Position numbers and translations under genes: made by a program
Shown: positions 1 to 8,186 of the stretch, in pieces
How the letters are laid out: each line of letters begins with the position of its first letter
Numbering within the stretch: the stretch's first letter is position 1
The notes under the pieces: model-generated
What the model was told of the DNA's origin: nothing
Seen by the model: the letters and a program-made list of their open reading frames with translations, nothing else
Database searches by the model: none
Source: an uncultured Opitutales bacterium
Lineage (GTDB): Bacteria; Verrucomicrobiota; Verrucomicrobiia; Opitutales; Intestinicryptomonadaceae
Length of the DNA: 35,614 nt
NCBI GenBank assembly: GCA_900545705.1
Contig: URAK01000018.1
Span: 1-35,614 of the forward strand
Direction of reading: 5' to 3'

Positions 1-1272
1 CGCGACAACCGCGCCAATTTCCATGCGCTTTGCGATGTACCCGGGATTGTAAATTTCTGTCACCTGCCCTGTCGCAAGCCCGATTTGGTTTCCGTAGCTG
101 CTGTAACCGTTGGCAGCGCCGATTACGATTTTCTTCTGAGGAAGCTTTCCGGGCAAAGTCTCAGAGAACGGCGTCCGCGGATCTCCCGCGCCAGTAACGC
201 GCATAGCCTGGTAGACATAGCTGCGCCCGGAAAGAGGATCGCGGATTGCGCCCCCAAGGCATGTCGCCGCGCCGCCAAAGGGCTCAATTTCTGTCGGGTG
301 GTTATGGGTTTCGTTTTTAAACATTACAAGCCATTCCTCGGGCCTGCCGTCTATATCCACATTCACCACTATGCTCGCCGCGTTTATTTCCTCGCTGACT
401 TCGAGATCGTCGAGCTTCCCGTCCGCACGAAGGCGCCGCATTCCGATTAGCGCGACGTCCATTAGGCATATCGGCTTGCCTTTTTTATCTAGACCTAGAA
501 TCTCGCGCGATTTTAGATACGATTTCCAAGATTTTTCCATAGCCCCCGCGTACATTCCTTCGTCAATTTTGACGCTTTCAAGGCGCGTCAGGAAAGTCGT
601 GTGGCGGCAATGGTCGCTCCAATAAGTGTCGAGAACCCTTATTTCCGTAATGGTGGGGTCGCGGCGTTCTGTTTCAGCAAAATATTTTCGGCAAAATTCA
701 AGGTCGTCGACCGACATCGCAAGCGACATTTTTTTGTGCAGCTCCGCTATCTGCGCGGGCTTCATAGATATAAAGCCGTCTATTTTTTGGACGTCGCGCG
801 CCGGGTTCGTTTTACGCTCGAGCGATCCGGGCATTTTCATGTCAGCTTCGCGGCTGTCGACCGAGTTTATTAAATAGTTTTTAACCGCCGATATTTCGGA
901 TTCCGAAAGCGCACCCTTTAACACGTATACCCGCGCGCATGCTACTTTCGGGCGCTTAAAGGCAACTATCTGCACGCATTGCTCGGCGGAGTCTGCGCGC
1001 TGGTCGAATTGTCCCGGCAGATATTCTATGGCGAACGCCGTCTCTGCGGAGTCCATCGGGAATTCGGTCTCGTATAAATTTTCAACAGGCGCCTCGCAGA
1101 AAATTAGGTTTTTTACGCGCCCGTAAACTTCGTCGTCGAGCCCCTCGATATCGTAGCGCTGCAGCACCCTTACCGATTCGAGCTTTTTCAGGTTTAAATT
1201 GCCCTTCAAATCGTTTAGTAGCGCACCCGCGCAATGTCCGTTCTTGTCTTCAACAAATACTCTGCGAATCAT
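1..1272 (-). CDS. purL: Phosphoribosylformylglycinamidine synthase, N-terminal part (cut by window edge)
   Basis: This is the fourth step of de novo purine synthesis: glutamine- and ATP-dependent conversion of FGAR to FGAM in the cytoplasm. I translated the minus strand by hand from an ATG at 1272-1270; it stays open for 424 codons to the window edge. Residues 216-225 read TYWSDHCRHT and residues 319-334 read KNETHNHPTEIEPFGG, the hallmark of the ATP-binding AIRS-like domain. A linker with a PurS-like region precedes them (about residues 1-190). The spacing matches the long single-chain FGAM synthases of about 1,200 residues, so the C-terminal synthase half and the glutaminase domain should lie to the left of the window. 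The gene diverges from the secreted protein gene at 1392. No strong ribosome binding site precedes the ATG. Confidence 0.93.
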   Translation of the reverse strand, partial: MIRRVFVEDKNGHCAGALLNDLKGNLNLKKLESVRVLQRYDIEGLDDEVYGRVKNLIFCEAPVENLYETEFPMDSAETAFAIEYLPGQFDQRADSAEQCVQIVAFKRPKVACARVYVLKGALSESEISAVKNYLINSVDSREADMKMPGSLERKTNPARDVQKIDGFISMKPAQIAELHKKMSLAMSVDDLEFCRKYFAETERRDPTITEIRVLDTYWSDHCRHTTFLTRLESVKIDEGMYAGAMEKSWKSYLKSREILGLDKKGKPICLMDVALIGMRRLRADGKLDDLEVSEEINAASIVVNVDIDGRPEEWLVMFKNETHNHPTEIEPFGGAATCLGGAIRDPLSGRSYVYQAMRVTGAGDPRTPFSETLPGKLPQKKIVIGAANGYSSYGNQIGLATGQVTEIYNPGYIAKRMEIGAVVA

Positions 1273-1391
1273 ATCCCGATAATTTTTCAAAAAGCTTGCC
1301 CGCGCGCAATTCTTTTTTAACGCCTTTAAACGGCTTTTTTATAAAAAATATGCTTCCATTGGCGCAGATAAAAAAATATCGTCTAAGGCAA

Positions 1392-2309
1392 ATGAAAAAA
1401 ATTTCTTTACTTTTTTTTGCCGGAATAATCTCGGCTGCAACATTGCAGGCGCGAATTACGGCTTTCGGCGAATCTCCTAAATATGGAATAAAACCGCTTC
1501 CGGAGTCCGCGGAATTTTACGACATAAATCCGCACACATGGAATGTATTTACGACTTTTGACGGCGACGAGATAATCGGAGCCAACCAGCCGCGCCGTAC
1601 AGTATTTCAAATAGAGGCTTATTCTGCGTCCGTCATGGAGGGCCGGAGAGTCGGAGAGTTTACGCCGGTCGCGTCGCTCACCGACAGGGGAGCTTTCTTT
1701 GGCGGCGACGGGTATATGGATTTGTATTATTCCGCTCCCGTGGACTCTAAATACGCCCAACAAGCTGTATTCTTCGGAGGCTGGAAGTACAACCTTACAA
1801 AATATGTCGATTTAGACCTCGGCGGAAATATAATCTACACGACAAAAAAAGTTGCCGGACCCGGCCTTGTGGGTATTGGAGGTGAAAATTGGCGCGGCGA
1901 TATCTACGCCGGATTTACATCAGACAAAATCTTCCTTTGCCCGTTCGTATATGTAGGCTACGACCCGACGTACGATTCGCTAAAATTCCAAGGCGGATTC
2001 AACCCTGTTATAAGCCTTGAAGAGCTTACAGCAATAAAAGGGCTTTCAATTCAGTCCCAGATAATATTCGGGTATGTCCACGCCAACAGGTTTTCGGGGG
2101 AAGCGCGGCTGTCAAACGGAAACTACTGGCGCAATTCCTATGGGTACATACAGGCCGAGAGCAACCTTGTTTACGAGAGAAAATCTTGGAGATTTTTTGT
2201 AGGGGTCGGCTGGGCATGCAACAACGACGGAAAAATCGGCCCGGACAACGTAAATATGGGCCCGGATAATTTTGTATGGACTGGCGGCGGCGTAGGCTAC
2301 ATTTTCTAA
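1392..2309 (+). CDS. Secreted beta-barrel-like outer membrane protein, function unknown
   Basis: Product of 305 residues. I chose the ATG at 1392 rather than the upstream in-frame TTG at 1296 because it begins a clean signal peptide (MKKISLLFFAGIISAATLQA) and has AAGG at 1385-1388, although only 3 nt away. The mature protein is rich in Gly, Tyr, Phe and alternating polar/hydrophobic strands, for example YAGFTSDKIFLCPFVYVGYD, and ends in VGYIF with a terminal Phe. Those traits are typical of outer-membrane beta-barrels recognised by the BAM complex. I cannot assign a substrate or named family. The gene stands alone: purL is divergent, and two hairpins follow the stop, the second a good terminator. 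A porin-like or barrel-shaped envelope protein is an inference from composition. Confidence 0.75.
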   Translation: MKKISLLFFAGIISAATLQARITAFGESPKYGIKPLPESAEFYDINPHTWNVFTTFDGDEIIGANQPRRTVFQIEAYSASVMEGRRVGEFTPVASLTDRGAFFGGDGYMDLYYSAPVDSKYAQQAVFFGGWKYNLTKYVDLDLGGNIIYTTKKVAGPGLVGIGGENWRGDIYAGFTSDKIFLCPFVYVGYDPTYDSLKFQGGFNPVISLEELTAIKGLSIQSQIIFGYVHANRFSGEARLSNGNYWRNSYGYIQAESNLVYERKSWRFFVGVGWACNNDGKIGPDNVNMGPDNFVWTGGGVGYIF

Positions 2310-2327
2310 CACTGCCCATAAAAAATA

Positions 2328-2377
2328 GCCGGATTATCCGGCGCAAATAAGGCGCGGCATTCCGCGCCTTATTTTTT
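2328..2377 (+). terminator. Double hairpin with Rho-independent terminator
   Basis: A perfect 6-bp hairpin (GCCGGA, 2328-2333, with TCCGGC, 2337-2342) is followed by a 13-bp perfect stem (2345-2357 with 2362-2374, loop CATT) ending in a T-run at 2372-2377. The second is a strong intrinsic terminator for the secreted protein gene. The A-rich left arm would let it work in the other direction as well. Confidence 0.85.
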
Positions 2378-2713
2378 GCTGAACTCAATGCTAAAAAAAT
2401 AACAGCTTTATATAAAACTGCCGCGCTTGCGCCAATTAGCGCAATGCCCGCCGATAGCCGCACACCGCCTAAATAAAAAATTTCTCGCTATAGACGTAAA
2501 AAATTCCGGGATAAAAAATTCATCGAAAAAAACACCCACAAAGCCGCGCCCGCTGGGGAAATTCACTTAGAAAACTAATGCGTAAGAAAAGTTTAATGCG
2601 CAAAGTTTCCCAGCGCCAAAATATAAGCCACACTGCAAAAAAATAAAACCAATCCGAATTTGGCGCGCAAGCTTTTCGCTTCTTTGAGCCAAACCGCCTC
2701 CCGCAAGATACAC
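2378..2713. other. Intergenic stretch between converging genes, no gene seen
   Basis: This interval lies between the terminator of the 305-aa secreted protein gene and that of gpsA, which face each other. Short open frames exist on the minus strand, but none has a ribosome binding site or a recognisable product, and the most tempting one starts inside the gpsA terminator loop. I see no RNA gene or convincing repeat here. Confidence 0.5.
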
Positions 2714-2714
2714 T

Positions 2715-2753
2715 AAAAAAAAGAAAACTGAACACATAATGTTTTCAGTTTTC
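2715..2753 (-). terminator. Rho-independent terminator of gpsA
   Basis: On the minus strand GAAAACTGAA (2753-2744) pairs perfectly with TTCAGTTTTC (2732-2723) around an 11-nt loop and is followed by eight T (2722-2715). It sits about 50 nt past the gpsA stop codon. Confidence 0.75.
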
Positions 2754-2802
2754 CCAATTAGCCCCCATAAATTTGCGGGGAGCACCGGAGAGCGTACTCC
2801 CT

Positions 2803-3798
2803 CTACGGATTTTTACGCAAAATGTGCGCAAGGCATTCGTACCTGTCTATTTTCCCCTCCGAAAGATCGCACAGGGCAGTCATAATAGGCAGCTTTACAT
2901 TGGATTTTTCAAACATTCTGCATATTTGTATAGTCTCCAAGCCCGCGCAAACTCTTCCTTTCAAGAGTTTCAAAGCCTCCGGCACGCTAAGCCCCCTGCC
3001 GAGGTGTTCGCCGGTCGTGCGGTTTCGTGAATCGGGGCTTATGCAGGTAGTCAAAACGTCCCCTAAAATTGCAGATTCTTTTATGAATGAGTCGCTCCAC
3101 GCGCCGAGCGACGCCGCCGCCCTGTAAATTTCCTGAAATCCCCTCGCCATGACAATGGCTTTTGTGTTTGCCCCCAGATTCATTCCGTCGCAAAAACCCG
3201 CCGCGAGAGCCACTATGTTTTTTAGGGCCGCACCAATTTCGACCCCTACAACGTCGTCCGATGGGCTGACTATGAAATTAGGAGTTGAAAACGCCTTGGC
3301 GGCAATAATTGAATCAGAATGGGAAGTGAGCGCTACGATATCTTCCGCATACTTGTCCTGCGCGACTTCGTAGGCAATATTCGGCCCCATAATCGAACCC
3401 ACGCTTGAGGCCTGCCTTATCGCCGTTTCGAGTATTTCCGAAGGCCTCCGCCATGTACCTACCTCAATGCCCTTGCCGGCATTTACCATAATCGAGCTTT
3501 CCTCCACAAATTGAGAGAAATCCCCCGCAGTTGCCGCGAGGTATTTTATCGGAACAACCCATACGACCATTTGCGCGCCTTTGAGAACTTCGCCCGGATT
3601 TTGAGAAAAGCGCACATTTTGCGGAATTTTAATATTCGGCAAAAATACAGAATTTTCACGAACCCCCGCGACGGAATCCACAATTTCAGCCTCGCGCGCC
3701 CAGACCGACACTTCTTCAAAATTTTTGGATAGTATTATGGAAAGAGCCGTACCCCAAGCTCCGGCTCCGACGACTGCCGTTTTCTTTAATTGTTTCAT
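2803..3798 (-). CDS. gpsA: Glycerol-3-phosphate dehydrogenase [NAD(P)+]
   Basis: This enzyme reduces dihydroxyacetone phosphate to sn-glycerol 3-phosphate, the backbone for phospholipids; it is cytosolic. The 331 residues match the usual family length. Residues 11-18 (GAGAWGTA) are the Rossmann nucleotide loop. NAGKG (106-110) gives the family Lys109, EIGAALKN (187-194) gives the catalytic Lys193, and SRNRTTGEHLGRG (257-269) is the substrate-binding signature near the C-terminal helical domain. The segment usually written GPSFAxEV appears as GPNIAYEV, a mild deviation. The start follows directly on the stop codon of a 47-aa reading frame (TAAATG), suggesting coupled translation in an operon with that peptide and the SDR gene further upstream. 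Confidence 0.96.
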   Translation of the reverse strand: MKQLKKTAVVGAGAWGTALSIILSKNFEEVSVWAREAEIVDSVAGVRENSVFLPNIKIPQNVRFSQNPGEVLKGAQMVVWVVPIKYLAATAGDFSQFVEESSIMVNAGKGIEVGTWRRPSEILETAIRQASSVGSIMGPNIAYEVAQDKYAEDIVALTSHSDSIIAAKAFSTPNFIVSPSDDVVGVEIGAALKNIVALAAGFCDGMNLGANTKAIVMARGFQEIYRAAASLGAWSDSFIKESAILGDVLTTCISPDSRNRTTGEHLGRGLSVPEALKLLKGRVCAGLETIQICRMFEKSNVKLPIMTALCDLSEGKIDRYECLAHILRKNP

Positions 3799-3942
3799 TT
3801 AAATACCCTCTGCGCGAAGAAAGAAATGCCAGTAAATTGAGAATATAAACATCGCGCCAAACACCGCAATGTATATAAATCCAAGCGCAATATTGTGCTT
3901 TTTTGCATTCGGATTTTTTATTTTGTCTATAAATTTTAGCAT
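3799..3942 (-). CDS. Small single-pass membrane peptide (47 aa), function unknown
   Basis: I found this by reading the minus strand between the SDR gene and gpsA. An ATG at 3942-3940 opens 47 codons ending in a TAA (3801-3799) that abuts the gpsA ATG. The peptide starts with a Lys-rich amphipathic head (MLKFIDKIKNPNAKKHN) followed by a hydrophobic stretch (IALGFIYIAVFGAMFIFSIY) that would form one membrane helix, and ends FLRAEGI. Lys on the N-terminal side fits an N-in orientation. It fills most of the gap between two same-strand genes and is joined stop-to-start with gpsA, which supports it as a real gene. No strong Shine-Dalgarno is present. A coupling or membrane-anchor role near lipid synthesis would be speculation. 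Confidence 0.6.
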   Translation of the reverse strand: MLKFIDKIKNPNAKKHNIALGFIYIAVFGAMFIFSIYWHFFLRAEGI

Positions 3943-4003
3943 AGATAGCAACAAGACCACAAAAAAATTCTAAATGCAACATTCAAGTTGAATCATATCA
4001 GCA

Positions 4004-4858
4004 TTACTTGGATTTGCTCCCACCCCTGACACGCTCGAGAATCATTCCCGAGCATGTCAACATAAAGCGCGTAGGCAAAATCCGCGATAAAAATTCCAGG
4101 AGCCTATTTTGGAAACCCACAACTAGCAATACTTTTCCCTTCGCAAGCGCCGCATAAGCCGCGTGCGATATATCCACCGGCACATTCCACAGCCCGCAGG
4201 AAAGCGGAGGCTCGTCAAAGCCCGCCGTTTTGTAAAAATTGCTTGAAGTAGGCCCCGGGCAGACGCATAGGCATTTACAGCCGAATTTTCCCAATTCGTA
4301 GGAGAGCGAGAGCGACAGGCTTTTAACGTAAGCTTTTGTCGCCGCATAGACTGCAAGCACAGGGCAAGGTTCGAACGCCGCCACGCTCGATATGTTTATT
4401 ATAGAGCCCCTTCCCCTCTTTATAATCGGCAGAAATTCAGCGCAAAGGCGCGTGAGAGCCAAAACATTAAGGCTTATCATGTCCGTATTGCGCCCGATAT
4501 TAGGCTCGGGGAATGGGCCGTATAGTCCGAAACCCGCGTTGTTTACAAGCAGCACGCGCGGGGGGCGAGCGTATTTGTCCGAGCATAATTTGTCGAGGTC
4601 TTCAAATTCATGCTTTAGGCGCTCAAACAGATTTAATATCGATGCCTCGTCTGTAAGATCGCATGGTATGTGCGAAAATTTCCGCAAGCTTTGCAGAGAT
4701 TGCGCCGGGGGCGTTCGAGATATATTGAATACGCGGGAGGAACCGCAGGAAAGGGCGTCTCGCAAAAAAGCCTCTCCTATCCCCGATGAGCCTCCAGTTA
4801 TAAATATTGCGTCGTAAGCCGTCAATTCGGCAGATGCGCGGGCTGATAAACTTTTCAT
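4004..4858 (-). CDS. Short-chain dehydrogenase/reductase (SDR family)
   Basis: A 284-residue classical SDR oxidoreductase, probably NADP(H)-dependent and cytosolic, substrate unknown. The cofactor loop TGGSSGIG is at residues 21-28 and NNAG at 106-109. The catalytic Ser is in INISSVAAF (about 157-158), and Tyr171 and Lys175 lie in YAATK. The strand after it, CVCPGPTSS, is the usual PG motif. A longer-than-usual segment between the second and fourth strands (about 75-100) is charged. The C-terminal part is hydrophobic (LLEFLSRILPTRFMLTCSGM), as in SDRs that sit on membranes or act on lipids or ketones, but that is only a hint. It is the first gene of the minus-strand group leading to the 47-aa peptide and gpsA, 61 nt upstream of the former. 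Confidence 0.9.
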   Translation of the reverse strand: MKSLSARASAELTAYDAIFITGGSSGIGEAFLRDALSCGSSRVFNISRTPPAQSLQSLRKFSHIPCDLTDEASILNLFERLKHEFEDLDKLCSDKYARPPRVLLVNNAGFGLYGPFPEPNIGRNTDMISLNVLALTRLCAEFLPIIKRGRGSIINISSVAAFEPCPVLAVYAATKAYVKSLSLSLSYELGKFGCKCLCVCPGPTSSNFYKTAGFDEPPLSCGLWNVPVDISHAAYAALAKGKVLLVVGFQNRLLEFLSRILPTRFMLTCSGMILERVRGGSKSK

Positions 4859-5143
4859 ATTTAAAGCTTGTCGTTATCAAAAAAACTTTCTAATCTATAA
4901 ACGGTCGGGGCGATGTTTCCAAGAAAGTATTTGAAAAATTTTTTTTGGAAAAAATTGGAGTCCCGAAGGCGTTGAGGCAACGGTTCTTTGAAAAAAAAAG
5001 CAGTTTTTCCGAGGATATTGAGAAGGTGGGAGGCTTAATAACAGCGCGGGAAAAGACGATATATAATTTGCGAATTTAAACGGGGCGCGCGCGGAATTTC
5101 CACGCTCGCGGCCTCCAAAACAAAAACAGGAAAGAAAGAAAAT
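4859..5143 (+). promoter_or_regulatory. Divergent intergenic region, probable hpf promoter
   Basis: 285 bp lie between the divergent SDR and hpf genes. A TATAAT-like box sits in GATATATAATTTG near 5056, about 85 nt before the hpf ATG, but I do not find a convincing -35 element at the normal distance. An AGGAAAG ribosome binding site (5128-5134) precedes the hpf start by 9 nt. Short frames on either strand here have no product I recognise. Confidence 0.35.
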
Positions 5144-5494
5144 ATGAGCGACAACGAAATCATCATATCGGGTCAAAACCTCGAACTCACCGAAGCGTTA
5201 AAGGCAAGCGTAACAAATAAGATGCAAAAATTATTTGTGCACGACGAACGCATTATCAGGCTGAGGGTCGAGCTCGCCTACCAACCAAACAAGCACCACC
5301 ACAATGAGTTTACGGCGAAAGGCCGCCTTGAGATACAGGGCCCCGATATGGTAGTAAGCGTCGCGAGCGACGACATGTATAAATCTATCGACGAGCTCCT
5401 TGTAAAACTCGCCAGAAAGATTCGCCGCCGCCACAGGCTCGAGCGCATTAAACGCAAATCGGAAACTCCGGCTAAGCTTTCAAAAAGCGCATAA
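5144..5494 (+). CDS. hpf: Ribosome hibernation-promoting factor, short form
   Basis: A member of the HPF/YfiA (RaiA) family that binds the decoding region of the 30S subunit in resting cells and blocks or dimerises ribosomes. The 116 residues make it the short form, without the C-terminal dimerisation domain of long HPF. The order is typical: start IIISGQNLELTEALKASV, a strand pair with RLRVELAYQ, the FTAKGRLEI strand, SDDMYKSIDELLVKLARKI, then a very basic tail (RRRHRLERIKRK) that would contact rRNA. The ATG is set by AGGAAAG at 5128-5134. A strong terminator follows at once, so it is probably a single-gene transcript. Confidence 0.93.
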   Translation: MSDNEIIISGQNLELTEALKASVTNKMQKLFVHDERIIRLRVELAYQPNKHHHNEFTAKGRLEIQGPDMVVSVASDDMYKSIDELLVKLARKIRRRHRLERIKRKSETPAKLSKSA

Positions 5495-5508
5495 AAATTT
5501 TTTTATTT

Positions 5509-5536
5509 AATCCCCGCAATGCGGGGATTTTTTTTG
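5509..5536 (+). terminator. Rho-independent terminator of hpf
   Basis: AATCCCCGC (5509-5517) pairs perfectly with GCGGGGATT (5521-5529) around loop AAT and runs into a stretch of T. Nearly the same hairpin recurs at 17639-17667. Confidence 0.9.
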
Positions 5537-5560
5537 TCTATACAGCACGCGAGACTCATA

Positions 5561-5599
5561 TTGGAATTGTACGGTAGCTTTTTGGAATTGTACTGTATC
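5561..5599 (+). repeat. Two direct repeats of TTGGAATTGTAC, 21-nt period
   Basis: TTGGAATTGTACGGTAGC (5561-5578) and TTGGAATTGTACTGTATC (5582-5599) differ at only two positions and are spaced by two helical turns, about 85-120 nt in front of the gene at 5684. Tandem half-sites on one DNA face look like a regulator binding site. No regulator is identified. Confidence 0.55.
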
Positions 5600-5601
5600 T
5601 A

Positions 5602-5664
5602 TTTTGCCGGCTTTTTGCGTAAAAAAATGCAGAAAATCCGAAAACGCTCGACACGCCGGCAAAA
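5602..5664 (+). repeat. 10-bp inverted repeat before the 450-aa protein gene
   Basis: TTTTGCCGGC (5602-5611) and its exact reverse complement GCCGGCAAAA (5655-5664) are separated by 43 nt, just upstream of the ATG at 5684. It could form a leader stem or be a paired protein site. Confidence 0.4.
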
Positions 5665-5683
5665 AATTAGTTAAACTGAAAAC

Positions 5684-7036
5684 ATGAAAGGGGGAATTGC
5701 GGTCGCGGCATTAGTATGTTTGTCGTTGCCTGTGTGGCAACGCGCGGGCGCAACAGACTTAATTGCGAACCGCTCGGATACTTTTATTTTTGAGGCGGCA
5801 AAATCCGAGGAATTTTCAGATTCCGAGATTCTCGCAGTGTCGAGATTCAAGTCTGAGAGGGCCATTGCTTATCTGCCATTTACAGCTCGCGGCATTGATG
5901 TGGGATTGGACGAGAAAACCGATAAAATCATAACAGTATCCCTCTCCCTGCACGTAAAAGACCTTCCACTTTTTACAGCCGCCCAGATAGAAGAGAAAAA
6001 AATAGAGGCAAGGAAGAGAAGTCGTCATACTAACGCTGAAAAATCCGAGAATCCCCCCGCTCCACCCGGCGAAGCGCGCGAAGACGGCGAAAACGGAACT
6101 TTGAAAGACTCAATTCCGGATCCATCACCCATAGCCGAGGCCGCAATCGTCGAAGCGTCCGAAATGGCAGAAGAAAACAATATAGAGCACGACGAAAAAA
6201 AAATTATAAGAATTTCAATCCTCGGGATAGTTGACGACCCCGCATTTGAGCCGAATTCAAAAGCCTTTAGGGTATCATGGGACGGCAAGAACGACGCCCC
6301 TGCCCCCAAGCACGATCCCGTTGACGGACGCATAGATTCGGTCGGAGTATTTAAGATAGGCACGCTGGAGCTCGATTTGGGCAGGAATAAGTACGAGGAC
6401 GGCGACAAGATAGAATTTGAATCCCGCGAACTTACGGAATTTATGAATTTTGTCTACGGCATAAATTCTGCGCAAGGACTGCATTCAGACATAAGGTCGC
6501 ACCTGGACAAGATAGAAAATTTTGCAATAATACTGAAGCAGGAAAGCGGCGAGCGCGGAGTAATATTCTATTCTGCGAATTCGTACGGAGAAGACTACGA
6601 CAAGCCTGAGGACGGAGACGAAAAACAACGCCCGGAAGAAACTTCCAAAGATTCGGAAAGTTCCGACGGCGGGCTAACACCCTTGCAAACCCCGGAAAGC
6701 GGGCAGGAAAAAGGCTCTTCCAAAAGCATGGCCGACAAAGATGCCAAGGGCGATAACGAAGAAAAATACTTTGAAGCCCTAAAAAAGCTTACCCCCGAAA
6801 AACTGCGCGCAGAACTCGAAAAATACATATATAGCGCCGACAATATGCGCGCCTACATCGAGGAAAATGGCCTAACTGAAGAAAACTCTTTAAGTTTTGG
6901 TCATAAATCCGATATGGAAGAAGATAAAAATTTTGGCGAAGCCGCAAGCGGCGGCTCGAAAGGAAATAGTGAGCGAGATATGCGCCCGAGAATAACTTTC
7001 GAGCATTTGAGAATCGTCGAGAGTCAACGCCCGTGA
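5684..7036 (+). CDS. Secreted acidic protein, possibly with split DNRLRE-like jelly-roll segments
   Basis: 450 residues with an N-terminal signal peptide (MKGGIAVAALVCLSLPVW, likely cut after AGA near residue 23). Two more ordered regions, about 25-105 and 175-305, are separated and followed by highly charged Glu/Lys/Ser/Pro linkers (about 106-170 and 305-400). The first reads like the start of a DNRLRE-type sheet domain (RAIAYLPF then IITVSLSLHV). Near the end RPRITFEHLRI resembles the closing PrL strand of that family. That likeness is by eye only, and the protein may belong to no described family. It precedes moxR by 142 nt in the same direction and might be transcribed separately. Tandem repeats and an inverted repeat lie in its upstream region. 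Confidence 0.7.
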   Translation: MKGGIAVAALVCLSLPVWQRAGATDLIANRSDTFIFEAAKSEEFSDSEILAVSRFKSERAIAYLPFTARGIDVGLDEKTDKIITVSLSLHVKDLPLFTAAQIEEKKIEARKRSRHTNAEKSENPPAPPGEAREDGENGTLKDSIPDPSPIAEAAIVEASEMAEENNIEHDEKKIIRISILGIVDDPAFEPNSKAFRVSWDGKNDAPAPKHDPVDGRIDSVGVFKIGTLELDLGRNKYEDGDKIEFESRELTEFMNFVYGINSAQGLHSDIRSHLDKIENFAIILKQESGERGVIFYSANSYGEDYDKPEDGDEKQRPEETSKDSESSDGGLTPLQTPESGQEKGSSKSMADKDAKGDNEEKYFEALKKLTPEKLRAELEKYIYSADNMRAYIEENGLTEENSLSFGHKSDMEEDKNFGEAASGGSKGNSERDMRPRITFEHLRIVESQRP

Positions 7037-7044
7037 GTTTCGGC

Positions 7045-7111
7045 ACAAAACCAAAAAATGAACTTTGGGCGCCGGGTTTTGTCTTATATTTTTATAAGGC
7101 GGCAAGGCCGC
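7045..7111 (+). terminator. Possible terminator/hairpin region before moxR
   Basis: ACAAAACC (7045-7052) and GGTTTTGT (7075-7082) form a perfect 8-bp stem with a 22-nt loop. A second hairpin, GCGGC (7099-7103) with GCCGC (7107-7111), follows and ends in an AT-rich run. Neither has a clear U-tract, so termination is only probable. Confidence 0.35.
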
Positions 7112-7178
7112 ATAATTTTAGGCAATTAAACATGCCAATATTAGATATTATTTTATATATAAACCGTTAAATAAAAAA

Positions 7179-8171
7179 ATGAGCACAAATCTAAGCCAAA
7201 TAAACGACAAGGTAAAATCGGCCTACGAATGGACCGCTTTGCTAAAACAGGAAATAGGCAAGGTTATAATAGGGCAGAAATACCTTGTAGACAGACTACT
7301 GATAGGGATTCTCGCAAACGGCCACGTGCTGCTTGAAGGCGTGCCGGGGCTCGCGAAGACGCTCGCTGTCAAAACCATGGCTTCCGCGATGGACTCCAAG
7401 TTCAGCAGAATCCAGTTCACCCCAGACCTTCTCCCAGCCGATATAATCGGCACGCTCATATACAACCAGCAAAAAGGCGAATTTTTAACGCAAAAAGGGC
7501 CGATATTTGCAAACATAGTCCTCGCGGACGAAATAAACCGCGCGCCTGCGAAAGTCCAGAGCGCGCTGCTCGAAGGCATGCAGGAGCGCCAGGTGACAAT
7601 TGGCGGAGAGACCTATCCCCTGCCCGAGCCGTTCCTCGTGCTCGCCACGCAGAATCCGATAGACCAGGAGGGAACATACCAGCTGCCTGAAGCGCAAGTC
7701 GACCGTTTCATGCTAAAGCTTAAAATCGGCTATCCTGATAAAAAAGAGGAGAGGCTTATACTCGACCTCATGGCAAAGACAAAGGTCGCCGAAAACATAA
7801 ACACCGTGGTGAACCCGGAACAGATTTTGTCGGCGCGCGAAGTTGTCGACGAGATATACCTCGACGACAAGATAAAAGACTATATAGTGGACATTGTCTT
7901 CGCAACCCGCGAACCCGCAAAATACTCGCTGAAAAATCTCGAAAATATGATACAGTTTGGCGCCAGCCCGCGCGCGACAATCGCGCTTGCGCTCGCGTCT
8001 AAAGCCCGCGCGTTCCTCGAAGGCCGCGGATACGTCGTTCCGCAAGACGTCAAGGACGTTGCGCTCGACGTGCTGCGCCACAGGATAATAGTTTCGTACG
8101 AGGCGGAGGCCGAAAACATTTCGAGTGAAAATATAGTCGAAAGCGTGCTCGGCAAAGTTGCAGTTCCCTAA
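7179..8171 (+). CDS. moxR: MoxR-family AAA+ ATPase
   Basis: 330-residue AAA+ ATPase of the MoxR branch; such proteins act as chaperones with VWA-domain partners, here most likely the Bat proteins encoded downstream. Walker A is GVPGLAKT (54-61), Walker B is LADEIN (115-120), sensor 1 is ATQNP (156-160), and the MoxR insert reads QFTPDLLPADIIGT (79-92). The C-terminal lid domain contains GASPRATIALALASKARAF. No Shine-Dalgarno precedes the ATG; the leader is AT-rich with a TATATA element near 7155. It is the first gene of a seven-gene operon and the next start is 15 nt beyond its stop. In bat operons the ATPase is thought to drive assembly or activation of membrane VWA complexes; that role here is inferred. 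Confidence 0.95.
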   Translation: MSTNLSQINDKVKSAYEWTALLKQEIGKVIIGQKYLVDRLLIGILANGHVLLEGVPGLAKTLAVKTMASAMDSKFSRIQFTPDLLPADIIGTLIYNQQKGEFLTQKGPIFANIVLADEINRAPAKVQSALLEGMQERQVTIGGETYPLPEPFLVLATQNPIDQEGTYQLPEAQVDRFMLKLKIGYPDKKEERLILDLMAKTKVAENINTVVNPEQILSAREVVDEIYLDDKIKDYIVDIVFATREPAKYSLKNLENMIQFGASPRATIALALASKARAFLEGRGYVVPQDVKDVALDVLRHRIIVSYEAEAENISSENIVESVLGKVAVP

Positions 8172-8186
8172 AAAAAGAACGCTTAT

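Noticed and set aside
85..877. Several plus-strand frames of 80-120 codons near the left edge
   Set aside because: All are antisense to the conserved PurL coding sequence.
2567..2737. Possible 56-aa two-helix membrane peptide downstream of gpsA on the minus strand
   Set aside because: Its only ATG lies in the loop of the gpsA terminator and no ribosome binding site is present.
4895..5176. 93-codon minus-strand frame upstream of hpf
   Set aside because: It overlaps the hpf start, has no signature and lies in a probable promoter region.
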